Origin: Treponema sp.
GTDB lineage: Bacteria > Spirochaetota > Spirochaetia > Treponematales > Treponemataceae
Length of the DNA stretch: 64,000 nt
NCBI GenBank assembly: GCA_024400955.1
Contig: JAKSLY010000006.1
Location: 32,664 to 96,663, forward strand
Direction: 5' to 3'
The notes under the pieces are model-generated. The model searched no databases, was not told the DNA's origin, and was given only the letters and a program-made list of their open reading frames with translations. Shown piece after piece: positions 24,510-31,951 of the stretch. Within the stretch, counting starts at the first letter, position 1, and each line of letters opens with the position of its first letter. A program made the translations under genes and the position numbers.

Positions 24510-25761
24510 TCCAATTATCCCTCAAACTTTCTGCAATTTTTTGTGCCAATAAAACGGGTACTGCGTTTCCTATCTGTCTGAATGCATCTGTACGACTTGG
24601 TTTTCCTGATAAGCTTTCAAAATAATAATCATCTGGAAATGTCTGTAATCTTGCAACTTCTCTTGGTGTCAAAGAACGGTTTTGTTCTAATTCCGGATGA
24701 ATATAATAGTGCCCGTCTTTTGCAATATGTGCTACAACTGTCTGTGAAGCCGATTCATCCTTTGCTACAACCTTAAACCGATCTTGGAATGTATTTTGAT
24801 TTCTATGCGATTTTAATCGTTCTGGTAAATCTGCATATTTTAAACGTTCATGCTGAGTATTCCATTTGTTTACTGCAATGCGATAAATTTCCAAGTCCTG
24901 TTCTTTATGAGTTCTACTGCAATAATAAGTTACCGGCATACCAGGGACATTACTTCTTACTCCACTTTCTATAAGCCATGGATCTGGATTATTTCCAAGC
25001 TGACAATTGTAAACGTCTCCTTCGCCAGCATGAATAATTGGTAAATCAGAGAAAATCGCACTTACATGGGCATCAGTAGGAACATGTTCCGGCCACTGAA
25101 AATTAAAGTTTGCATCAGTTCTTCTTCCTACGATAATAATTCTCTTTCGATTTTGAAGAACTCCATAATCCCGTGCATTCAATGTTTTTTGACTTATCGT
25201 GTATCCAGCCTTATTAAAGGCTTTCTTCATCATATTAAGATATAGACGGCCTTTTTCATCTTTCGCACTCAACAAGCCTACCACGTTTTCAAATACAAAA
25301 TATTTTGGCTCGTATTTTTTAAGAAATTTTACATAAAACGTATAGAGGTAATTCCTGCTATCATGAAGCATTCCATCAGGGTCTCTTGATCTTCCCATAA
25401 GTGAATAAGCCTGACATGGAGGGCCACCTACAATCAAGTCTATAGATTCATTCCCCTTAAGGTTATCTATGTTTTTAAAAATTGACTTTAATGTCTTAGC
25501 ACTGATTTCTTCGCAAATCACGGAATCCAGTTTTTCTTTGGGTATATAGGAATATAATTTTTCTCTAGAAATTTGACCTGAGGTGTATTCAATATAAGGA
25601 GTGAGATTATTTATCTGTTCAAGATAGTGAAATGCTGTTCTGGTTTTGAGGGTATAGCATGCAGCTTCGTTGATTTCCACATGAGCAACTGGTTTAAAAC
25701 CTGCTTTGATAAATCCTTCTGAAAGTCCGCCAGCTCCAGCAAACAAATCCAAATAACGCAT
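24502..25761 (-). CDS. DNA cytosine-5 methyltransferase
   Basis: A 419-residue C5 methyltransferase with all main motifs: I (YLDLFAGAGG, residues 3-12), IV with the catalytic Cys116 in GGPPCQAYS, VI (FENVVG), VIII (QNRKRI), IX (LTPREVARLQTFPDDY) and X (QIGNAVPVLLA). The target-recognition region lies between VIII and IX and its site cannot be read. A broken vsr gene lies on the same strand upstream, which suggests that the site leads to T:G mismatches as with Dcm. Its 3' end overlaps the GHKL-nuclease gene, so the methyltransferase may protect against that nuclease or be part of its system. Confidence 0.9.
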   Translation of the reverse strand: MRYLDLFAGAGGLSEGFIKAGFKPVAHVEINEAACYTLKTRTAFHYLEQINNLTPYIEYTSGQISREKLYSYIPKEKLDSVICEEISAKTLKSIFKNIDNLKGNESIDLIVGGPPCQAYSLMGRSRDPDGMLHDSRNYLYTFYVKFLKKYEPKYFVFENVVGLLSAKDEKGRLYLNMMKKAFNKAGYTISQKTLNARDYGVLQNRKRIIIVGRRTDANFNFQWPEHVPTDAHVSAIFSDLPIIHAGEGDVYNCQLGNNPDPWLIESGVRSNVPGMPVTYYCSRTHKEQDLEIYRIAVNKWNTQHERLKYADLPERLKSHRNQNTFQDRFKVVAKDESASQTVVAHIAKDGHYYIHPELEQNRSLTPREVARLQTFPDDYYFESLSGKPSRTDAFRQIGNAVPVLLAQKIAESLRDNWNE

Positions 25762-26075
25762 TGTACTGGCTTACCTCCCTTTTTTAAATAACTCCCATTA
25801 TATCATAAAATTATATTGTGAATTTGCTATATTTTCAATAAATGATTTGTCAAGTGGATTATTATTAATTTATTAGTGGGCGTTGCGGGCCGGCGTTTGA
25901 GGCCCGCAGAAGGGGTAGGGTACAAGGTCGTACGATCGCAAGGGGAGAGTCACTACGCTTACGAGTTTTGTTTTACCGATTCGAAAGTATTCATTTCTTT
26001 TCGAATCGGTTGCGTAAATACGCAATTTTTCCGATTTTTATCACAATGCTTTATGTTCTGGTTTACAGCTGAAAG
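25762..26075. other. intergenic region with GC-rich element and two hairpins
   Basis: This 314-base gap holds no gene. From 25878 a GC-rich segment begins with GGGCGTT and runs to about 25957, ending near ACTACGC. These ends resemble the mosaic repeats at 31833 and 39132, so it may be a diverged third copy. At 25975-26010 a perfect 12-bp stem (ACCGATTCGAAA and its complement) follows, then TTGCGTA-AA-TACGCAA at 26010-26025 with five T, which looks like a terminator. The first 110 bases are AT-rich and should contain the methyltransferase promoter. Confidence 0.45.
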
Positions 26076-26531
26076 TTACCCGCTGATCACCAGTTCCGCT
26101 TCCGTTGATTCATTCAGCCATTCAATAATTCGACCCGTAGCTTTTTCAATTTTCTGTTTAGATTGCTTTCCGCGGATTGCACATTCCCAGACTGTACAGA
26201 CACGCCAGCAGATATCCTGATATTTTGCCAGGTTTTCTGCATCTCGTTGTTTGTTGAGGGTAAACTTTTTCTGCCAGAATTCTATATTTGATTTTGGCAT
26301 TCTGTAATACTGGCAGTTTTCGTGCGCATGTCAGAAGTAACCATTGATAAATATTACCGCGTAGTATCTTGGAAGGACTAAATCTGGACTACTAGGATAA
26401 CGGCAATCACATACTCGAAAACGAAACCCTGCTTTATGCAAAGCTGAACGAATTTTCTTTTCAATTGAAGTATTTTTACCTCGAATGTGAGACATTACAC
26501 TACTACGTTGTTGTTTGGAAATTTTATCCAT
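26076..26531 (-). pseudogene. vsr endonuclease, interrupted by one stop codon
   Basis: Reads as a complete very-short-patch repair endonuclease of about 151 codons except for an in-frame TGA at 26331-26333. The stop falls where the intact copy at 31333 has Trp in NGCFWHAH; this copy reads NGYF-stop-HAH, so a single TGG-to-TGA change and a nearby Cys-to-Tyr change have hit the zinc/active-site region. The frame is open before and after the stop, with normal family residues (RRYP-like DCRYPSSPDL before, CWRVCTVWECAIRG after). A good ribosome site precedes the ATG. The inactivation appears recent. Vsr repairs T:G mismatches left by deamination at methylated cytosine. Confidence 0.88.
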
Positions 26532-26592
26532 TTCTTACCTGTTGATCTTGTATATTTTATCATTTATAATTAAAATATTCATGGTAGTGTCA

Positions 26593-26640
26593 TTGTTTGA
26601 TACAACCTTTATATTATAATGAGACAATCAATCATTGATC
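26593..26640 (+). promoter_or_regulatory. promoter with palindrome upstream of second methyltransferase
   Basis: TTGTTT (26593-26598) and TATAAT (26615-26620) lie 16 bases apart. Just downstream, at 26627-26639, ATCAAT-C-ATTGAT forms a 13-base palindrome over the likely transcription start, and GATC follows at 26637-26640. If the enzymes downstream act at GATC, methylation here could feed back on expression. Confidence 0.5.
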
Positions 26641-26669
26641 GAATCTCTTATTTATGGTAAATTAAAAAT

Positions 26670-27872
26670 ATGGAAAAGACTGTCTGTGAACTTTTTGCTG
26701 GTGTTGGGGGATTCCGACTCGGCCTAGAAAAATCATCAAAGGAATGGAAAACTGTTTTCTTCTCTCAGTGGGAACCTGGAAAAACGAAACAGTGGGCACA
26801 TGATTGTTATGTTGCTCATTTTGGTGATATTAACGAAAACACAGGTATCGACATTGCTCTTGTAGATAAAAAATCTATTGATAGTCACAATCTTCTTGTC
26901 GGTGGATTTCCTTGCCAGGATTATTCAGTAGCACATTCATTAAATGGTGAAAAAGGAATTGAAGGAAAGAAAGGTGTTCTCTGGTGGCAGATTAGAGATA
27001 TTCTTATTGCAAAGCAGGCTCCTTTTGTTCTTCTTGAAAATGTAGACCGTTTATTGAAATCTCCATCAAAACAGCGTGGCCGTGATTTTGGGATTATTCT
27101 TGCTTGTCTAGCAGAACTTGGTTATTCGGTTGAATGGCGTGTATTAAATGCTGCTGAATATGGTAATGCACAGAGACGAAGAAGAACTTATATTTTTGCT
27201 TATAGGAATACAACAAAATATGCTGCATCAGTAAAAGACTTGCCAGCTGGAACAATCATCCAGAATGAAGGATTCTTTGCAAAGACATTTCCTCTTGTTG
27301 CAATGGAAAATTTCCATGACTGCGTAGTTGACTATTCCGATATTCAGAAAATTTCTGATTCGTTTGCTTTTGGTTTTGATAATTCTGGATTCATGAAAGA
27401 TGGCCATATCTATACTGCAAAAACAACTCCAAAACTAGAGAAACCAATTATCCTCAGAAGTATTGCAGAATCAAATGTATCTGAAGAATTTTATATTACT
27501 GAAGATAAGATGCCTAAATGGCAATATCTTAAAGGTGCAAAGAAAATTGAGCGCGTTGCTAAAACAGGATTTGCATACACCTTTAGTGAAGGTCCAGTAG
27601 CATTCCCCGATTCATTGGATTTACCAGCTCGTACAATGCTCACTTCTGAAGCAACTGTAAACCGCAGTTCTCATGTAATTGAAGATCCTGCTAATGGTAG
27701 ACTTCGGTTGATTACTCCACTTGAAGCAGAACGTATCCAGGGTTTTGAAGATAATTGGACAAATACGGGTATGCCACAGAAGTTTAGATATTTCTGTATG
27801 GGAAATGCTCTAGTGGTACCTCTTGTTACAAGAATGGGTAATACACTAAATAAAATCTTTGAAAATGAATAA
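26670..27872 (+). CDS. DNA cytosine-5 methyltransferase of Sau3AI-type system
   Basis: A 400-residue C5 methyltransferase. Motif I is CELFAGVGGFRLG (residues 6-18), the catalytic Cys82 lies in GGFPCQDYS, motif VI is LLENVDRLL, motif VIII is NAQRRRRTY, and motif X is YFCMGNALVVPL near the end. Use of FPCQ rather than PPCQ and the variant motifs resemble methyltransferases paired with Sau3AI-like enzymes that methylate the C in GATC. The next gene, 35 bases downstream, is such an endonuclease, so the two make a type II restriction-modification pair. Specificity for GATC is inferred from the partner. Confidence 0.88.
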   Translation: MEKTVCELFAGVGGFRLGLEKSSKEWKTVFFSQWEPGKTKQWAHDCYVAHFGDINENTGIDIALVDKKSIDSHNLLVGGFPCQDYSVAHSLNGEKGIEGKKGVLWWQIRDILIAKQAPFVLLENVDRLLKSPSKQRGRDFGIILACLAELGYSVEWRVLNAAEYGNAQRRRRTYIFAYRNTTKYAASVKDLPAGTIIQNEGFFAKTFPLVAMENFHDCVVDYSDIQKISDSFAFGFDNSGFMKDGHIYTAKTTPKLEKPIILRSIAESNVSEEFYITEDKMPKWQYLKGAKKIERVAKTGFAYTFSEGPVAFPDSLDLPARTMLTSEATVNRSSHVIEDPANGRLRLITPLEAERIQGFEDNWTNTGMPQKFRYFCMGNALVVPLVTRMGNTLNKIFENE

Positions 27873-27907
27873 TCACTAATCGCTTAAAATAATCCGATAA
27901 TACTCTT

Positions 27908-29302
27908 ATGAGTGATTTGCTATACAATGAAGAAAGTATTCCATCAATTGTGGAATACGCACAGAGATTAGAAAACAAAACTATCGATGAAGTCAATTTT
28001 GAACAAAGTTCATATAAAGGCGTTGCATCACCGACAAAAGACTATGTTGTTGAAGGCAAAAAGACTAAAGGTGGTTTTGGACAATATCTTGAAACAGCAT
28101 ATTTTGGAAAGGAAATTGACAATAAATCGCAACCAGATTTCCCTGCTGCAAAACTCGAATTAAAGGCATCCCCATTAAAAACACTTTCTAACTTTGAAGT
28201 AAAAGTAAAAGAACGACTTGTTTTGAATCATTTCACATTCAACGATATAGATAAAGAAGTTTTTGATGCTTCTCATTTCAGATATAAAAACGACAATCTT
28301 CTACTTGTTTTCTATCATTACAACAAAGAACAAGAATATGGAAAAATGAAAGTTCAACTTGCCGATTTATGGCAGTGTCTCAAAGAAGATGAAGTTCAGA
28401 TTCGTGCAGACTGGCAAACAATTGTTGATAAAATCCATGCTGGAAAAGCACATGAAATCTCAGAAGGAGATACATTGTATCTTGGAGCTTGTACAAAAGG
28501 AGCAACCAAAGATACTAACTGGCAAGTTCAACCACATTCTGACATTAAGGCACAGGGAAGAGCTTTCTGTTTCAAACTTGGATATATCAATCATATTTAT
28601 CAAATTCTAACACAACGAAAAGAACATCGTCAGATTTTAGAAACTAGAATTCTTTCAGGAAATGAAACTTTTATCGAAAAGATTAATTCTATTTTTGCTC
28701 CATACATCGGAAAATCTGCAGAAGAGATTTGTAAAATGAGAAATGAAAATTACAATCCTGCCGATAAAAGCCGATATGCAAATATTTCACGAAGAATTAT
28801 GGGGTTTAATAAAGATCTTACAAACCTTTATGAATTCAATGCAGCTGATATTCAATTCAAAACAATACGTGTAGAACCTAATGGAAAATGCAAAGAATCA
28901 ATGTCATTCAAGAATGTTGATTATTGCGAAATCGTAGATGAAGAATGGGAAGATAGTTATTTCTACAATGCAATAACAAGTAAGTTTATTATTGTTCTTT
29001 TCAAACGAGACGAAAGCCAAGAAGAATATTATTTGGACAAAGTAATTGATTGGCAAGTTCCACTTGAAGATTATCATTATTTTGAAGAAGTCTGGACTGA
29101 TACGAGAAATAAAGTTGCTGCAGGTGATTATGAACACTTTATGAAGATTTCGGATAATCCGGCTTCACACATTCGTCCTAAGGGTAGAAATAATGATGAC
29201 TTGATGTTTACCCCACAAGGTACAATGGAAAAGAAAAAGTGTTTCTGGATTAATCAGACTTATGTTCAGGAAAAAATATTAAATCCTGTTTATAAAAACT
29301 AA
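27908..29302 (+). CDS. Sau3AI/MutH-family type II restriction endonuclease
   Basis: A 464-residue enzyme with the two-lobed MutH-like layout of Sau3AI. The N-terminal lobe is catalytic: KGGFGQYLE with Glu62, then Asp77 in QPDF and Glu84-Leu-Lys86 in KLELKASPL, matching the MutH E-D-E-K set. The C-terminal lobe lacks these residues and is expected to bind DNA. The preceding gene is its methyltransferase. Sau3AI cuts before GATC; that this enzyme does the same is inferred from family likeness. The start is an ATG with no strong ribosome site, which may keep nuclease level low. Confidence 0.85.
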   Translation: MSDLLYNEESIPSIVEYAQRLENKTIDEVNFEQSSYKGVASPTKDYVVEGKKTKGGFGQYLETAYFGKEIDNKSQPDFPAAKLELKASPLKTLSNFEVKVKERLVLNHFTFNDIDKEVFDASHFRYKNDNLLLVFYHYNKEQEYGKMKVQLADLWQCLKEDEVQIRADWQTIVDKIHAGKAHEISEGDTLYLGACTKGATKDTNWQVQPHSDIKAQGRAFCFKLGYINHIYQILTQRKEHRQILETRILSGNETFIEKINSIFAPYIGKSAEEICKMRNENYNPADKSRYANISRRIMGFNKDLTNLYEFNAADIQFKTIRVEPNGKCKESMSFKNVDYCEIVDEEWEDSYFYNAITSKFIIVLFKRDESQEEYYLDKVIDWQVPLEDYHYFEEVWTDTRNKVAAGDYEHFMKISDNPASHIRPKGRNNDDLMFTPQGTMEKKKCFWINQTYVQEKILNPVYKN

Positions 29303-29308
29303 TTTAAA

Positions 29309-29722
29309 ATGAAACAAATAACAGTAAGCGGCGCAATCATTCTGCGTGAGAACAACGGCGTAAAAGAAATTTTTGCCACCAAGCGAGGTTATGGTGAATG
29401 GAAAGGCTGGTGGGAAATTCCAGGCGGTAAACTTGAATCCGACGAGACTCCAGAGCAGTGCATAGTCCGTGAAATCCGCGAAGAACTTGCAACCGAAGTA
29501 AAGGCTGAAAAAATTCTTGGCGTTGTTGATTATGATTACCCAACATTCCATCTTACAATGCATTGTATTTTGTGCACTATCGTTTCAGGAGATTTGAAAC
29601 TTCTGGAACATGAAGCAGCTAAGTGGGTGAATAAGGAAACTCTGTGCTCACTGAATTGGTTGCCTGCTGATAAACTTATTCTGCCGGCAATAGAAAAGCT
29701 GCTAGTTTCCGAAGAAAATTAG
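29309..29722 (+). CDS. Nudix hydrolase (MutT-like), island-right copy
   Basis: A 137-residue Nudix hydrolase with a complete Nudix box (GGKLESDETPEQ to REIREELATEV). Its sequence follows the copy at 16486 throughout, including the unusual LPADKLIL end; about 99 of 137 aligned residues match by hand count. It begins 6 bases after the Sau3AI-like gene and is read in the opposite direction to the other copy, so the two form inverted paralogues around the restriction genes. No ribosome site stands out, which suggests translation coupled to the endonuclease gene. Confidence 0.87.
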   Translation: MKQITVSGAIILRENNGVKEIFATKRGYGEWKGWWEIPGGKLESDETPEQCIVREIREELATEVKAEKILGVVDYDYPTFHLTMHCILCTIVSGDLKLLEHEAAKWVNKETLCSLNWLPADKLILPAIEKLLVSEEN

Positions 29723-29842
29723 TTAAGCAATCGAAGGCTACGGCCGAATCAGCTGATTTTAGATAAGATTAAGGAAGTCTTATAAATAAGGGCGCTTATT
29801 GCTTATGTTGTATTCTGTTACACCTGCAGCAATAAAATTTTC

Positions 29843-31075
29843 CTATATTAATTCAATCGGGCAAAGCCATTCGTCCTTTGTGTATGGAATCAATTCATCG
29901 CTCATGCAAAGGATTAGTCCAGGATGAACAGGCTGCTTTAATTTATTCAGGACATTAAAGTTTTTGTCTGCATTGATAGGTGATTTTGCCTGCTTTATTT
30001 CAACAGGGGTGATTCCCGTTGCATCTATAAAAAGCAGGTCTATTTCTTTTTTATCAATGTCCCTGTAATAATATAGGTCCGGTTCCTTTCCTGCATTAAA
30101 ATAAGACTTTATGATTTCTGAGACAACAAATGTTTCAAAAAAAGCACCGCTCATTGCTCCGTTTTCTAGCGTCATGGCATCAGGCCATTTGCAAAGATAG
30201 GCGGCAAGTCCTGTATCCATGAAATAGAATTTTGGGGTTTTTACCAGTCGGCTTGTAATGTTGGAATAATACGGATGAAGAATATGAATGATTCCACTCC
30301 GCTCAAGGATGTTGACCCATGATTTTGCGGTCGGTGCGCTTATTCCTATGTTCTTTGCAATTTCGTCATATTTGAGTTCCTGAGAAGTTCGCGCAGCCAT
30401 GAATACAAGGAAGTTGTAGAATTCATTGAGTTTTCCAACCTGTTCAAGATCATGGATATCCCGTTCAAGATATGTATTCACGTAATCCATGTAATATCGG
30501 TCTCTGGGAACTGCACTGTCATATAGTCTTGGCATTCCACCCTTGAATATCTGTTCAAAAACTTCGTGAATGTTCAGTTTTTCTAAGTATTTTACCTTTT
30601 CCTTTAGGAGTGCAATGTCTGGAACAAACATGGACTGCGTTTTGCCCCTGATTTCGGAAAGTGATAGACCTGACATTGCAAAGACTCCGATTCTTCCTGC
30701 AAGACTTTCGCTTACCGACTTCATCATTTTGAATTTTTGTGATCCCGTAAGCCAGAATAGGCCGGATGTTTCTTCCCCGGCAAGGTTCTTTTCATCAACA
30801 ATTTTTTTTATTTCGATTGTCAATTCCGGAACCCGCTGGAATTCATCAATGAGAATTGGAAGGCCATAGGTTTCAAAAAACAGGGAAGGATCATTTTTCG
30901 CCAGACGAAGGGCATTGCGGTCGTCAAGGGTAACGTATTTTCTTTCCTTGGTTTTTATGTGATTTAGAAGAGTTGATTTTCCGACCTGCCGCTGTCCGCA
31001 TACCATTACTACGGGATAATAGGTTGAAGCTTCAAGAATTGTGTTTGTAATGTGCCTTTCCATGTAATTTTTCAT
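29843..31075 (-). CDS. AAA ATPase with DUF4143 domain
   Basis: A 410-residue ATPase of the AAA_14/DUF4143 group, common and mobile in gut bacteria; the biological role is unsettled. Walker A is CGQRQVGKST near residue 26, and a Walker B-like LPILIDEFQRVPEL follows near 75. The DUF4143 half ends with a PD-(D/E)XK-like segment, YYYRDIDKKEIDLLFIDATG then TPVEIKQAK, so it may bind or cut nucleic acid. The gene stands alone, with a 15-base palindrome 22 bases upstream of its start codon that is suited to autoregulation. Confidence 0.83.
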   Translation of the reverse strand: MKNYMERHITNTILEASTYYPVVMVCGQRQVGKSTLLNHIKTKERKYVTLDDRNALRLAKNDPSLFFETYGLPILIDEFQRVPELTIEIKKIVDEKNLAGEETSGLFWLTGSQKFKMMKSVSESLAGRIGVFAMSGLSLSEIRGKTQSMFVPDIALLKEKVKYLEKLNIHEVFEQIFKGGMPRLYDSAVPRDRYYMDYVNTYLERDIHDLEQVGKLNEFYNFLVFMAARTSQELKYDEIAKNIGISAPTAKSWVNILERSGIIHILHPYYSNITSRLVKTPKFYFMDTGLAAYLCKWPDAMTLENGAMSGAFFETFVVSEIIKSYFNAGKEPDLYYYRDIDKKEIDLLFIDATGITPVEIKQAKSPINADKNFNVLNKLKQPVHPGLILCMSDELIPYTKDEWLCPIELI

Positions 31076-31086
31076 GTCCTGAAACT

Positions 31087-31121
31087 CCGAGAAATCTAAA
31101 GTCTAACTTTATTTTACTCGG
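31087..31121 (-). promoter_or_regulatory. palindromic operator upstream of DUF4143 ATPase
   Basis: TAAAGT-CTA-ACTTTA at 31097-31111 is a palindrome inside a larger CCGAG/CTCGG stem. It sits immediately before the ribosome site of the ATPase gene. A near-identical core recurs at 31232-31248. Confidence 0.5.
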
Positions 31122-31163
31122 ACTTTGCATGCAATTCAATAGGTTTTATGAATCTGAAATTTT

Positions 31164-31184
31164 TGCGTATTTACGCATTTTTTT
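31164..31184. terminator. short palindrome with T tract
   Basis: TGCGTA-TT-TACGCA is followed by seven T. The same GCGTA/TACGC stem occurs at 26010-26025 beside the vsr pseudogene. It may be a weak terminator or a repeat associated with the vsr genes. Confidence 0.4.
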
Positions 31185-31224
31185 CGAATGAGTTTTGAAT
31201 GTGCATGGGTTTTGTGATAGTCCT

Positions 31225-31255
31225 GAGGAATCTAAAGTCTGACTTTAGATTCCTC
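31225..31255. repeat. 31-base near-perfect palindrome
   Basis: GAGGAATCTAAAGTC (31225-31239) and GACTTTAGATTCCTC (31241-31255) are exact complements around a single T. A one-base centre is too tight for a hairpin loop, so an operator or recombination site is more likely. The core matches the palindrome at 31097. Confidence 0.55.
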
Positions 31256-31332
31256 GGGGAGGGCGGATGGGGTGGTGGTAGGCTGGGTGACTGGCGGTTT
31301 CAAAATCAGCCTAATGCATGTATACTCTCCCC

Positions 31333-31839
31333 ATGGACATTCTGACTCCGGTGCAGAGGCACAAGGTTATGTCGAGCATTCGCTCCAAGAATACGGTTCC
31401 CGAGAAGCAGGTCAGGTCGGCTCTGCACAGGGCCGGATTCAGGTTCAGGATTTGCGACAGACGCTACCCGGGTAGGCCCGACCTGGTGCTGCCAAGATAT
31501 TATGCAGTGATTTTCATCAACGGGTGCTTCTGGCATGCCCACGACAACTGCCGCTTTTTTAAGGTTCCAAAGTCCAACCGTGAATTCTGGGAGAATAAAT
31601 TCCATCGCAACAGGGAACGTGATAGTGCCGTCCTTAAGTATTATCAGGATGAGTGCTGGAGGGTTTGCGTAATCTGGGAATGTTCCATCCGCGGTAAAAA
31701 ATCAAGGGACAGGATTGAGCGGGTTACATCCCAGGTGATTCGCTGGCTTGAAGAATCTGCCGACCCATTCCTTGAGATTCGTGGGCCGGTGGTTGCAGGA
31801 AGTGCAGATGACTCTTCCGGTTTGGGTACCTTGCGTTAG
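31333..31839 (+). CDS. vsr: very short patch repair endonuclease (Vsr)
   Basis: A 168-residue mismatch endonuclease that nicks beside T in T:G mispairs produced when methylated cytosine is deaminated. It shows the family's early basic helix (VMSSIRSKNT near residue 13), YPGRPDLVLP with the catalytic Asp near residue 50, and NGCFWHAHDNC with the zinc-site residues near 64-74. The start at 31333 (MDILTPVQRH) matches the start of the pseudogene copy; an ATG at 31318 is also open. The last Arg codon and the stop fall inside the GC-rich repeat that begins at 31833, so the tail beyond LEIRG is probably repeat-derived. No methyltransferase gene is adjacent. Confidence 0.9.
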   Translation: MDILTPVQRHKVMSSIRSKNTVPEKQVRSALHRAGFRFRICDRRYPGRPDLVLPRYYAVIFINGCFWHAHDNCRFFKVPKSNREFWENKFHRNRERDSAVLKYYQDECWRVCVIWECSIRGKKSRDRIERVTSQVIRWLEESADPFLEIRGPVVAGSADDSSGLGTLR

Positions 31840-31941
31840 GGATACGCAGGGCGCGGAGCGTTGGGGCCATGCCCCAATGGAGGCGAAGGCCGGAACCCGG
31901 AGCAGCCCGGTGGCGATCTCCAGGGAGAGCGCCAAACGCCC
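31833..31941 (+). repeat. GC-rich mosaic repeat, copy 1
   Basis: Begins GCGTTAGGGATACGC and ends AACGCCC. It holds two blocks that are identical in copy 2 at 39132-39270 on the other strand: 28 bases from 31833 and about 32 bases starting TGGAGGCGAAGG at about 31878. The spacers between the blocks differ in length and sequence. It supplies the stop codon of vsr and ends 11 bases before the end of the binding-protein gene. Confidence 0.8.
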
Positions 31942-31951
31942 ATATTATTTT

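Noticed and set aside
26331..26333. In-frame TGA read as tryptophan or selenocysteine in vsr
   Set aside because: All other genes here use TGA as stop (for example proB and the twin at 5190) and TGG for Trp, and no SECIS-like need exists for Vsr. A nonsense mutation is simpler.
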